A DNA stretch of 64,000 nt from Atrina japonica (GCA_030159075.1 BROG01000006.1:1630001-1694000); one strand, 5' to 3'; shown: positions 49,024 through 61,301, counted from the first letter of the stretch. A program made the numbers and translations. Notes: generated by a model not told the origin, from the letters alone.

Positions 49024-50867
49024 TAGATCACCTGAGTCACTCATGTTACCTTTTGCCATTGGTACCAGTCCAGCTTCGTCCACGTCCGTCGTCCGTTAAC
49101 AATTGAACATTATTAACTTCTCTTTGAAAACTACAAAGCCAATTTCCTCAAATTCTGTATGAAGTATTTTTTGGATACGGGGAACTTAAATTGTAAATTT
49201 CATAATTGTTGCACCTCTGATGGAGCGAGACTAAAACTGCCAGAATAGCCAAATCTTTAAAAATCGCTAGCTCAACATCTTCCCATTTTAAAGGAAAACT
49301 GAATGCATGGTGAGAAAGAGCTTGAAACCCTCAACCTAACTTTTAAAATTCAAGACTCTGGGGACATGGGATCTGCGACTAGGGCTGGGCTCAATTTACT
49401 ATATAATTAAATGAACTTAATGTTAGAAATTCTGCCCTACATCATCTCACTGTAAACAAAGACTGAATGAATGTGTAGACAGAACATGGAGCCCTCTATC
49501 AAAATTGTAAAATTCTTTCTCCCAGGACAGGGGTTCTATTTGGGGATAAGGGATTTAAGGTATATTTTAAGGGCTCAAATGGTGTCGGGTTTACTATAGA
49601 AACATCTGGATGTTTACTTGCATTTTAACTGATAAAAATCATTACACTGTGCTTCAAACCAATTATTTTCATGGATGTCATTATGTAAAGGGTTCATTGT
49701 CATATAAGGTTTTATCCCAGGGTCATTTCAGAAATCTTCCATTATCTCAAAAGTAGTTGAGATTCCCACCCCTAAACCATATATTTTCTGATTCCTCATG
49801 GCAAGACTAATTTTACTGGAAAATTTCGGAAGTCCCCGGGGTCATTCCCCACATCTTATTTCACAATTGTTTAATTATCTAATAATTATATGATATCCCA
49901 CCTTTAAACCATATATTTTCTTATCACCCATGACAAAACCAGTTGCATGGTGGTACTTTGGGTATCCGTGGGTCATTTCCCACCCTTTATTTCAGAAATC
50001 TTCAATCATCTAAAGAACTGTTGATGTCTGCACTTCTAAACCATATACTTTTTTATTCTTCATGACCAAAAAAGTTTGATGGTGATATTTTGGGGTTCCC
50101 CAGGGTCATCAACACCCCTTATTTAAGGAATATTCAATTATCTAAAATATAGTTGATATCCCATCCCTAAACCATATATTTTCGTATTACCAATTACAAG
50201 ACAAGTAAGATGGTGGTATTTTTGGGCGTCCACAAAACATCTTCAATCATCTCAAAAACCGTTGAAATCCCCACTCCTTAACCATGTTATATCTTCTTCC
50301 ACATGACAAGACAAATTTTAAGGTGATATTTTGGGGTTCTCTAGTGTCATTCCCCACCCCTTATTAAAAAAAATATTCAATTATCTAAAATATACTTAAA
50401 ACCCCCACCCTAAACCATATTTTTTATTTATCATGACAAGAAAAGTTGTATGGTGGTATTTTGGAGGTCAAGGTAGTCGTTTCCACCCCCTTATTTTAGA
50501 AATCTTTAATCAACTAAAAATACATGTGAATCTCATCACTAAACATGTGTTTATGACATTATGCATTATGATAAAAAGACTGAATGCATTATTAGAAAGA
50601 GCAAATAGCTTTAGCATAGTTGTAAAAATGTGAATTGCATTCAACAAATGATGTTTAGAACATAAATACAAAGGTACATCTCGCTATGATATGATTAAAC
50701 TTTCTATCCTATAAAAGGATTGGAATCTGTCAATATTGTATGATAGATTAATCAAAATATCCATCATCTATTATCAATTATAAAGAGCACATAGTTGACA
50801 CAATTATTTTAAAAACTAGAAACATATGCATACTCAGATGACCGTTTAAGCCCATGGGCCTCTTGTT
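49024..50867 (+). mobile_element. AGCTCACCTG-type element B
   Basis: It starts tagatcacctgagtcactca, then a GTCCGTCGTCCGTTAAC phrase as in A1. It ends cagatgaccgtttaa, then the perfect palindrome gcccatgggc (50851-50860) and CTCTTGTT. It has the same head and hairpin tail as 21570-22241. The middle is dominated by a 132-bp tandem repeat. It is non-coding. The family placement is firm; the superfamily (Helentron-like or other) is inferred. Confidence 0.78.
49700..50560 (+). repeat. 132-bp tandem repeat inside element B
   Basis: The phrase ctaaaccatatattttc recurs at 49774, 49906, 50038, 50169, ~50279, 50412 and ~50540: spacing is 131-133 bp, with one 110-bp copy (deletion) and one 128-bp copy. 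Each unit also carries catgacaaga, ggtggtattttgggg, gggtcatt-ccacccctta and ttcaattatctaaaa. Copies are clearly diverged from each other. Confidence 0.9.
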
Positions 50868-52989
50868 TGCAATACATTTTAAAGTCATACTCCAGGGACG
50901 TTATTGTAATTTTCGGGATGTATTGTAATTTTTGACATTTTCTTTGGAAAACCACTCCTAACCGACGAAAATGAAAACAAAAAATAAATCGATGTATTAA
51001 TGGAGTTATTTGGGGGATTCCGTTGTAGAATTATTAAATTTACTCAAGTGTATGCAAATTTCTCCCTAGTTATTGAAGAGCGCAACCATGTGACCGCAAC
51101 CACGTGACCCCAAATTCAGAAGCAATATCGAGAGCAAAACAAAACACCCAGAATTGTTGTGAAAAAAACCTTGAGTGACACTGTAAAAGCACAGGAAACA
51201 GCAGTATGCGAAGGGTCATAAAACGATAACACTTTTGTCAGAACACAACAGATCGAGAACTCTGAGGTCTGAGATGAATTTGAAATCTGACAAGAAATTG
51301 GAAATCATCATACTTGATCACTAGTGAGCGCGTCGACATCAATAATACTTTCACATGGTCATCCACATTGTTATAAATAATACAATTTTTGCTACGACAG
51401 TGTTTTATGCTTGCATCGGAACACCTGATTCTGACAGACTCTATAGCATTTTTAGTTTATTGATATGTAAGCTGTGCGTAATTCAGTGAGTAAAAATACT
51501 GTTTACTTACCGATACGTAGCTGTCGGAAGTCGCCATGTGAAGAGTTTGTTTTGATTTTCTCGCAGCCTCGTTTTCGATTCCGCACCATGATCATATTAT
51601 TTTCGAATTTTATAAATATATCGATGTGCCGGCTGTTTCCCACGATTAATTAAATAATTAGTTGGATAGCATTTTAAGAGTACGACGAAAGTCCATGTGA
51701 ATACGCATTAAGTGAGTACAGAAAAGTTTATTTATAAACATTACTCCCCGGAATGTGGCTTCAAATGATTGTTCAAAAGACGAAACAAATCAATGAAGAA
51801 TCAATTTCTTTGAGACGTTTCTTGATGATTCAGCAAATATTGATATAGCGTGCAATAGAATTTATAAGCATAAACAATTCAAATAAGGAATATAAGCTAT
51901 ATATTTTACTCGACTATTATTTTATTAATATTAATCTGCAAAATTATTGTCAGGTTTACAAGGGTGTTAATTCATCCGTTTAGGAAAATGTCACTCTGCT
52001 ATTTTGTTTTATAGATATTACTCAATTAGTCAATTTCACAAGTGTATTTGTTTAACAATGGTTTTTGCATTTGATGTATCACTTTAATTTAGATGAGTGC
52101 TCTATTGAATTATTACAGATGGATGATGTTAATGTTGGAAAAATGGAATATGGTGACATCCCCTGTGCTGAAAATCCACATTGCGTAACCATTGAGTTAT
52201 TTGCCGGTACCTGTTAGATTCAAACATTAACACTGCTAGCAATATGGCAAAGGATATCGGTGCTGCTTGTGCTAGATAGCAAGCAAATATGATATTTGAT
52301 TAATCGATAGTTGTTGACATAACACCATGTAGATTGGCAAGAATCAGGGTTTCTATAACCAGTGTTTTATTCTGGGACCAAGTATCTTGTTTAGAAGGAA
52401 GTTAAATATACCACATATATTTTAGTATAGTTATAGGGGGATTAGCTGTGTTTTACCCCAAAATTTGATCCCTTTCTTTACAACCTAGATTGATATACAA
52501 TAACAAAAAAAGCGATTTACACAGGTATAACAAATCTGGAATTCCATTGTATTTTGTGAAAATCGCTTGACAACCCCAGATTCGGCACATCTTCAATTGC
52601 AATTGATTAACACGACCTTACTATCTGTAAATGAATACCACACCTGATATCAATTTCCAAAAATACATAGGAATATAATATTTGTCATGCCTGTGCATAG
52701 CGTTGATTTATTATTGTACATCAAGTACAAGTAATAAAAGTGGTAAAAATAGAAATATTTTTTTTAGTAAAGACAGCTAATGCCCCTTTAACATATTCTG
52801 TTTATACATTATATAAGAGTAGAATAGCTTTTCTCTCACGTGAAATCGAGTTGTTCGCTAATTTAGATGTCAGGGCAAATTTTATCCCACACTGTAGGAA
52901 CGACTTTCTTAACATTATTATCAACAAAGCTTAATGCAGTCGCTCTTTTATACTATTTCAATGTGTGAAATGATAGTCAAACTCCACTT
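50868..52989. other. Unassigned; contains one exon-like string
   Basis: On the minus strand at 51537-51511 an ATG in good context (cacATGGCG) opens MATSDSYVS and is followed directly by GTAAGT (from 51510). It could be a first coding exon with a splice donor. No second exon is recognised, so this is weak. Otherwise no supported feature. Confidence 0.2.
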
Positions 52990-53112
52990 TGAGTGAGGGA
53001 TGGCGATGTATCAATCCTCGAGCACAAAGGTTTGTTTTTCCATGACTTATCAAGTCTCATCAAGGACAAAACTTTAATGCACTCAGATTGAGATTTCGCC
53101 ATCCCTCCCTCA
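52990..53112. repeat. 123-bp inverted repeat with 17-bp arms
   Basis: tgagtgagggatggcga (52990-53006) and tcgccatccctccctca (53096-53112) pair with one mismatch around a ~90-base loop. It may be a small MITE; no TSD was seen. Confidence 0.6.
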
Positions 53113-53750
53113 TTTTGGTGTTAGATTGTATCAGTTTTTAACATATCTTCAGATCGATGTATTTACATTGACATTTTCGTGTAATATCTCAGATTAATAA
53201 TCGTAATTAGTAAATGTGTTAATCACAATGTTAACAGTATACATAAATTCAATCCCTGGTATTTCGGCACCTGTTTGTCATATTTCGTTTTGATATAAAA
53301 CTAAAATTGCAAAACTATAACTTGAGTTGCATGTTAATGACAATCTAACACAAATATGAAAATATTTGCAAATGCGTCCATGTGATCTATATGTAGCGTA
53401 TCTGCCTTCCAAGTGTGGTTTGCTGATTTTTTCATCAACTCATCAATCCCTATTGTAATAGTGACTAATTCAACTGAATAAAAAGTATGGTGTACTAACG
53501 TAATTCATGGGTGAACAAATTACTACCGCCTGTAAAATCATTTATAGATTTGAATTTTAAATCATACACTACTAAATTATTTCAATGGACTTTATCATTC
53601 TTTGAAATGGGCGAGTTCAAATGTTAATACAGGAGCTGATGAGTCAATGTCATTTACCATAGAAATGATTAACAAGCCAATGTTAATATCATCTGCTTTA
53701 AACAGGAAATTTATTCGAGCAAGTGGTATGAAGTACAAATTTAACCATTT
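53113..53750. other. Unassigned sequence
   Basis: A 91-codon frame starts at 53602 and runs into the next element. No family signature. Confidence 0.4.
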
Positions 53751-54096
53751 TAACTCGCCTGGACCAAAAATTCAAGTGAGCTCTTCTGATCGCCTGTTGT
53801 CTGGCGTCTGTCCGATAACTTGTCACTTTTTGGAAACCATTGAAGGAATTTTTATCACACTTTCAGGGAGTAAGTAATCAATGTCCTCTATTAAGTTCAT
53901 CTTTTTCAACGCAGTGCATCCGAGTGATCTACATGCATGTATGATTCTAGTTTTGTGATTTTCATAGATATTTAAAAATTAGTTTTTGACTCGTTTCTGA
54001 GTATTTTCAGGCGTTTTCATTTTCATTGATTTTTAGGGTCCTGCCTCCAACACCTGTGCACAGTTCAGGTGAGCGATGTGGCCATGGACCTCTACT
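53751..54096 (+). mobile_element. AGCTCACCTG-type element C (short)
   Basis: Its head aactcgcctggaccaaaaat, then tcaagtgagct, forms an imperfect hairpin, followed by a ctggcgtctgtccg phrase. Its tail gttcaggtgagcgatgtggc, then catggacctctactc, corresponds to GGTGAGCG...GGCCCATGGGCCTCTTGTT of the family, with a mutated last hairpin and CTCTACT instead of CTCTTGT. At ~345 bp it has no tandem module array, so it is a minimal or internally deleted member. Confidence 0.68.
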
Positions 54097-54469
54097 CTAT
54101 AATTACTGTCATTTTGCAGGTAACGGTGATGGGTATAACGGCTATGACAGATATTGAGACTGACATATATTTTTTTTGTTCGATTAACATAAGATGGCGG
54201 GGCGGAGTAACGTTTTGATTATCATATGGTTTCTACTCACTTTCGGTTATAACAAAGTGCACTGGAAAAACGTTTTATTCCTCACGTGATACTCTCTTAT
54301 GCATAGTGAAAAGTAGGAACAATTACTCTACACATTATAATTGTATTGTCATGTTTTCATTACCGAAATTTTAAACTCGAGTTCACAAGACTCCAACCTG
54401 GCAGGCTTTATGAATTTTACTATGGTGACGGACATTGTTGGTTGTAGATGTGGCCGACTACACATATAG
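54097..54469. other. Unassigned sequence
   Basis: gttttgattatcatatggtt at 54213 faintly resembles the MITE end at 25.6 kb. Nothing else was seen. Confidence 0.35.
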
Positions 54470-55560
54470 TGACTTACGTATATATCTGTTGAATAATATT
54501 TCTTGGACGAATATTGCGGAGAACTAATATATCTTGTGATACATATTGCAAGGGATCAATATTATGACTAACTGATATTTCTGGTGACAAACATTTGGAA
54601 TGACGGATATTGCCGATGACAGACATTGTGGATCTTTGATATATTGGCTGACTGATATTTTCATTGCGGGACATTGAGGATTGTACCTATTGCCGATGAC
54701 AGCTATTGCCGGCCATGGATATGTTGTCTGACTGATATTTATATTGACGGACATTGAGGATGGTAGCTATCGCCGATGACAGCTATTGTAGGTCAAGAAT
54801 ATATTGCTGACTGATATTTATATTGACGGACATTGAGGATGGTAGCTATCGTCGATGACAGCTATGGCCGGCCATGGATATATTGTCTGACTGATATTTA
54901 TTTTGACAGACATTGTTGTTGGTATATTTTGCCGATGACAGCTATTGCAGGCCATGGATATATTGTCTGACTTATGTTTATATTGATGGACATTGCTGTT
55001 GGTATCTATTGCCGACTACAGCTATTGCCGGCCATGGAAATGTTGTCTGACTGATATTTATTTTGACGGACATTGTTGTTGGTATATTTTGACGATGACA
55101 GCTATTGCAGGCCATGGATATATTGTCTGACTTATGTTTATATTGATGGACATTGCTGTTGGTATCTATTGCCGATGACAGCTATTGCAGGCCATGGATA
55201 TATTGTCAGACTTATGTTTATATTGATGGACATTGCTGTTGGTATCTATTGCCGATGACAGATATATTGCGGGTAATGGATATTACGGCTGACTAATATT
55301 TCTGTCGACGGACATTGCGGGCTGAGGCTAATGCGAATGGCGACAGCTATTGTGGTAAATGATATTTGTAGAGATGGACATTGCGAGTGGTTGGAATTGC
55401 AGATGACATATATTGTGGTTGACTGATATATCTGGTGACGAATATTGCGGCTGATGGATGATGTGGTTAACTGATATTTCTTGTGACAGATAGTATGAGT
55501 GATGGGTATCTTTTTTTTCTGGTGAGGGATATTAAGAGCGATGGATATATTCAGCTTCTG
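54470..55560 (+). repeat. 80-bp satellite array
   Basis: The phrase gccgatgacagctattg recurs at 54692, 54772, 54851, 54931, 55011, 55091, 55171 and 55251: spacing is 79-80 bp. The unit also has ggccatggatatattgtctg, actgatatttatattgacgg and acattg. Within each unit a ~16-20-bp theme (gac-ggatattg) repeats, so the 80-mer probably arose from a shorter unit. Flanks (54470-54680, 55270-55560) are degenerate copies of that short theme. Alternating variants form 160-bp dimers at about 54909-55228. Confidence 0.93.
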
Positions 55561-55954
55561 TCTCGGTAGTTATATGAATCTTGGCATTTATATTCCCTTT
55601 TCTCTAGATACAGAGTAATATGTGTGAAAATATATACCGAGGTTTACAAAAATTAAAAGGATTAATTCGGTGCATCTATTTCTGTCTTTCTTGATTAAAC
55701 AGTCGCTATAACTGTAACTTTCCAAAGATACATCAGTCAGTACTAATTCAAAGAATGATGTAACTAGAAACTGTACGCCATTACCGTTATAGAAAATGTA
55801 GTTCAGATAAAATTGTTAAGCCAAAAGTGTAGATTAAATTTTTAAAAAATGGATAATAATGTCAATATCAGTGTCTGTGTTGATCCAATACTCTTAGGAA
55901 GACGTTTACTCTGAATGTCAATAAAGTTTGTGATACAAAGAACGAGATAGTTTG
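55561..55954. other. Unassigned spacer between satellites
   Basis: No supported feature. Confidence 0.4.
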
Positions 55955-56045
55955 GAAATAGACCTTTGGGCGCGTCAAAGATGAGATCAGGTGTCGCAGG
56001 GAGTTCTTTGACCGGTCAAATTTGTTGTGAATGTCATTTCCTGAA
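55955..56045 (-). mobile_element. Retroelement 3'-tail scrap
   Basis: gatgagatcaggtgtcgcag, then ggagttctttgaccggtcaa, resembles ggtgggatcaggtgt...accggtcacaccc at 17985-18045. Confidence 0.5.
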
Positions 56046-56189
56046 AAATTATGGAATCATTATAAAATGTACACAAAATAGCCATAACAACTATTTTCCA
56101 CATAACAAATCGGTACACATCATGAAAACGCGAATATCAGGATGAGATAGACTAAGGTTGGCGACAAAATTTTCATTTACATAAGTTAT

Positions 56190-56407
56190 GTGATTTGATT
56201 TGATTTGATTTTTTGTTTTACGCCATACTCAACAATCTTTCAGTCATATGATGGCGTCCAGTTTTTATTGGTGGAGGAGAAACCCCGGTCACCCGGGTAA
56301 CCGACCTTCCCACTTAATTCGAAATGACCCTAGCGGGATTCGGACCAGAGGTGAGAGTTGATTTAAAGCGCAATGCTCTAACCACTCGGCCACGGAGGCT
56401 CCCTACA
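56190..56407 (-). mobile_element. Second SINE family (Leu/Ser-tRNA-like head) with perfect TSD
   Basis: On the minus strand it starts gggagcctccgtggccgagt, then ggttagagcattgcg, a type II tRNA-like head with an A-box-like GTGGCCGAGTGG; GGTCCGAATCCC is the B box. The body has acccgggtgaccggggtttc and ggacgccatcatatgactga; the tail gagtatggcgtaaaac ends in AAATC repeats. TACATAAGTTAT flanks it on both sides (56178-56189 and 56408-56419), a perfect 12-bp target duplication. It is full length and probably fairly recent. Confidence 0.92.
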
Positions 56408-56419
56408 TACATAAGTTAT

Positions 56420-58040
56420 TTAAATTTTATGTGTTATATATGTATTAACTCAACCACATCCTGTATCATGATCCTGGCCATGTGGTAATAGCTAAGTATC
56501 TCGCTTTGGCAGATAAAATGCATTAGTCCTGACCATTTGTTGATATAATAACTACATTGCTCTCATAGATCCCATATAATGATCCTGACGATGTGTTGAT
56601 AGGTATCTACATTGTTCTCACAGATCCAATATAATGGCCCTGGCCATGTGTTGATACATATCTACATTGTTCTCACAGATCCCAAATAATGGTCCTGACC
56701 ATGTGTTAATAGATATCTACCTTATTCTCACAGATCCCATATAATGGTCCTGAGAATTTGTTGATAGATATTTACCTTGTTCTTATAGATCCCATATAAT
56801 GGTCCTGACCATGTATTGACAGCTAAGTATCACGTTGTGAGAGATCCCATATAATGGCCCTGACCATGTCTTGATAGCTAAGTATCTCGCTGTAACAGAT
56901 CCCATATAATGGTCCTGACCATGTGTTGATAGATATCTACATTGTTCTCTCAGATCCCATATAATGGCCCTGACCATGTGATGGTAGATATCTACCTTGT
57001 TCTCACAGATCCCATATAATGATCTTGAGAATTTGTTGATAGATATCTACCTTGTTCTTATAAATACTATATAATGGTCCTGACCATGTCTTGATAGATA
57101 TCTACATTGTTCTCTCAGATCCCATATAATGGTCCTGACCATGTGTTGATAGCTAAGTATGTCGTTGTGAGAGATTCCATATAATGGTCCTGACCATGTC
57201 TTGATAGCTAAGTACCACGCTGTAACAGATCCCATATAATGGCCCTGACCATGTGTTGATAGATATCTACATTGTTCTTTCAGATCCCATATAATGGTCC
57301 TGACCATGTGTTGATGGCTAAGTATGTCGTTGTGAGAGATTCCATATAATGGTCCTGACCATGTCTTGATAGCTAAGTACCTCGTTGTGACAGATCCCAT
57401 ATAATGGCCATGACCATGTGTTGATAGATATCTACATTGTTCTCTCATATCCCATATAATGACCCTGACCATGTGTTGATAGCTAAGTATCACGTTGTGA
57501 CAGATCCTATATATTGGTCCTGATCATGTGTAGATAGCTGAGTATCTTGATGTGACAGATCCCAAATAAGGGCCCTAACCATTTGTCGATACCTATTTGT
57601 CAAATAATAATATCAAATATGATGACCCTGATCATGTGCTTATACATATGTGTCTTTTGTCCAGAGACCCCATATATTGGTCCTGATCATATGCTGATAC
57701 ATATGTGTCTTTTGTCCAGAGACCCCATATATTGGTCCTGATCATTTGCTGATACATATGTGTCTTTTGTCCAGAGACCCCATATATTGGTCCTGATCAT
57801 GTGCTTATACGTATGTGTCTTTTGTCCGGAGACCCCATATATTGGTCCTAATCATATGCTGATACATATGTGTCTTTTGTCCAGAGACCCCATATATTGG
57901 TCCTGATCATATGCTGATACATATGTGTCTTTTATCCAGAGACCCCATATATTGGTACTGATCATTTGCTGATAGAAACGTGTCTTGTTCTTACAGATCA
58001 TTACTATGATGACCCTAATCCTGTGTTGATATATATGCCG
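56420..58040 (-). repeat. 55-bp satellite array with higher-order structure
   Basis: About 28 units of 55 bp, each containing agatcccatataatggtcct, gaccatgtgttgatag and a variable block. Block A is atatctacattgttctc; block B is ctaagtatcacgttgtga. From 56811 units follow a B-B-A order (56811-56975, 57141-57305, 57306-57470, then B-B), giving a 165-bp trimer. This period keeps a 148-codon minus-strand frame open at 57047-57493, a by-product. From 57633 to 57962 six nearly identical units of a third type (tgtcttttgtccagagaccc) form a homogeneous subarray. The last copy decays by ~58040. Confidence 0.94.
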
Positions 58041-60268
58041 TTTGATGGGTATTGTTATTTTGAAGTTGTTATAGCTTCCACATGTCTAAAGCTACAAAAT
58101 GTTCCACTGACACATGTATCAGCTATCATTTTCATTCCAGAAATATTTCGTTGCATTACTGTCATGAAAAGAAACAACTGTTGTTGTTTTTTTAAGGTCT
58201 GTGTTGCAAAGAATCTGTATAAAATATTTGTCTAAGGGCACTGAGATAAAAATAACAGAAAATACAACGATCATTATCAAATTTATAATTCTATTTTGTT
58301 CAACCACATTTTACAGACGAACAATTACACGACTTTTTCAGCTTGTTTTGATATAAATCAAGAAGCGAGATACATAATCAAAAACATATATATTTGGTAC
58401 AAAATACACATTTTTATTATCGCCAAAATGCATCATATTGTTATCAGATGTATACGTCTCTATATAGATGTACTAAGTAAATAAGGCAACAGAACATTAA
58501 AGAATTCCTTGTTTGTTTTCAATGTCTGGCGACAAAATTGTTATTTTCCTCGATATGCAGCTTTAATTACTGTATGTGTTCAATTTTCAGAGAAATGTAG
58601 GAACTTGCAAACTATTCGACCGCTAGTCATTTCCGTTTCATTAGACAAATTCAGTTTACGTAGGTGTTTGATGATGGCCAATAACAATATACTGCCTGTG
58701 TAATAATATAGATCTATGTCGTAAACTAATCAGAGCGGTGTGCTGTTACATAACACTTTGGGAGTATTGCGCAGTTCGAACAAAAAAGTTTGTAAGAAAA
58801 ATCCATCAACCCCTGAAAAACAATTGACTGTTCTTTAAATAGATGATTCAAGAAGGTCTGAATGTGTCTCAGGAGTGAATGAGTTTACGTTTCTGAGCGT
58901 AAAGCTACTGTCACGCTGCACCGTAAAGAATGGTTTGATTTCATAATGCGATCTCTAAGGCAACAAACAGCAATGAAGGCATTAATAAAATCATAATCAG
59001 AAATATGGAATTACTTAATTAACAGTAGTGACCGTACTGTCCATACGGATTTTTTTTTTGTGGGGGGGGGGGGGGTAGATGCCATGTTCTGGTCTGGTTT
59101 TCACTATGTAATCACTCCAAATGTGCAGACGGCAGGAAAAGGTTTTTCGTCAACGAACCTGGCTTCGTCAAAGGTCAATGTTTATTTATTTTTTGTAAAT
59201 ACAGACCTCTGTAAATTCCAGAGATGAAGAGATTTACTATACCCGAATAGACACACCACGCTATTCTGTCAAATCCTTCATGTTTCAAGGTCAAGTAAAC
59301 ACAAATCAATAGTATAGTCGAATAAAAGATAAACTGAGGCAATGCACTGAAAACGAGAGCAGCTCCTAGTTTTAAAATAATGCGGAAAAACGGATCTTTT
59401 TGTTCACAAAAGGGTAATATCGTCTATTCAAAATGACGTCATATTCAATATTCGATTCATTAACAGTTCCGGAAAAATGACCAGAAAAAAAGGTCTGCAA
59501 AAGGTTTGATTTTATAGAAAGATTGACCGGTGCATAATTCTGTCACTTTTTCTACGTTGTGTACACATGTTATCTTTGAATTGGTTTTGCGAACGGCCTT
59601 TCGATCTGGACTCTCTTTAATCGGTGAAAAAACGATATCTTGATTAAAACATACAGACTGAGAATATCTTGATTCTGAAATGGAGTATTTATTTCGACAT
59701 AAAAATTAGGAAAAAAATAATTTAATTTTTCATATTCTTGTTAAAACTGGACGTATGATATAGTGTTCTGCACACGCCAACTTTTTAAAATAGATTAATC
59801 AGGTCGATTGTAAGATGTTCAGAGATATCTATTTTAATTTGAAATTAAATATATTATATAAATTTTATATAAGACGAGATAATTGGATAGTCAAGTTTGA
59901 TCTTTGCTTCTAGCCTCCAAATATCAGTTTTAATATTTGTTCCAATTTATATGACCAAAGTGTTTCACAACAGGCCATTAAACGAGACAATTAAAAAGGC
60001 GATATCAAAAGAAAATAGGATATCGAACGTATTAGATTAAAAAGAATAATTAAAATGCCCTCGGATAGTCTGAAATTGGATTTACGGCGAATTAAGCTTC
60101 TCTATTATAAATCACTGTATACCAGATTGTCAAATACACAATAGCGAGAAGTCAACACTGATATATTGGCAATGTGGGCATTTATTTGACGTCGTCTGAC
60201 TATAAGGTTGTGATGTTTATTTGTTTCAATAAGTATAACGTATATATAGCCAGTTATAGTAAGGAAAA
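58041..60268. other. Unassigned; poly-T/poly-G run at 59050-59075
   Basis: No gene was recognised. attttttttttg is followed by a run of 14 G (59062-59075), a possible G-quadruplex former and an assembly-error-prone site. Frames of 62-89 codons (57966-58703) have no motifs. Confidence 0.4.
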
Positions 60269-60269
60269 A

Positions 60270-60315
<46 letters not shown>

Positions 60316-60403
60316 AAACAATCTATCTGTCACACTATCTGTCTATATATCTTATCTATCAATCTACCTATCTCTCTGCTTATCTATCTATCTATCTATC
60401 TAA
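60269..60403. repeat. (CTAT)n tetranucleotide tract
   Basis: CTAT repeats, pure at 60271-60315 and then interrupted by CTGT, CACT and CTAC variants. Confidence 0.95.
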
Positions 60404-60413
60404 CTACATGTAT

Positions 60414-60686
60414 GTGTTTTTTTGTTTGTTTAAAGTCTCACTCAAGAATCTTTCACTCTTATCGAGACGTAACCATATGCCAGTAAAGGGCTTCAGATTT
60501 TGGCATATGCTCGGCACTTACGGCCATTGAACAGTGAGTGTTCTTTAACGTGACACGGACCTCGTTTTGTTACTGTCTCAGTCCGAAGGACAGGAAACCG
60601 ACCTGCCGCCGGCTGGACTCGTACTCACGACCTCACGATCAATAGTCGAGCGCGCTAGCGCTACCTACTGAACCAGGCCGGCTCAT
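60414..60686 (-). mobile_element. tRNA-derived SINE, full length, with TSD
   Basis: Minus-strand head gagccggcctggttcagtag, a B box with one change (GAGTACGAGTCC), body acaggaaaccgacctgccgc (plus-strand reading) and a tail ending in GTTT repeats. CTACATGTAT lies on both sides (60404-60413 and 60687-60696). It inserted at the edge of the CTAT tract and separates it from the CATA tract. Same family as 12861 and 34580. An extra gctagc (gcgctagcgctacc) makes the anticodon-arm region longer than in the other copies. Confidence 0.92.
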
Positions 60687-60696
60687 CTACATGTAT

Positions 60697-61267
60697 ACAT
60701 ATATACATACACATATACATATATACATACAGACAGACAGACATACATATATACATACACATATACATATATACATACAGACAGACAGACATACATATAT
60801 ACATACACATATACATATATACATACAGACAGACAGACATACATATATACATACACATATACATATATACATACAGACAGACAGACATACATATATACAT
60901 ACACATATACATACACATATACATATATACATACACATATACATATATACATACACATATACATATATACATACCGACATACATATATACATACACATAT
61001 ACATATGTACATACACATATACATATATACATACACATATACATATATACATACACATATACATATATACATACACATATACATATATACATACACATAT
61101 ACATATATACATACACATATACATATATACATACACATATACATACACATATACATATATACATACACATATACATATATACATACACATATACATACAC
61201 ATATACATATATACATACATACAGACAGACATACAGACATACATACATACATACATACATACATACA

Positions 61268-61301
<34 letters not shown>

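Noticed and set aside
57047..57493. 148-codon minus-strand frame with a 55-residue repeat
   Set aside because: The 165-bp (three-unit) satellite period keeps the frame open. The sequence continues as the same satellite outside the frame.
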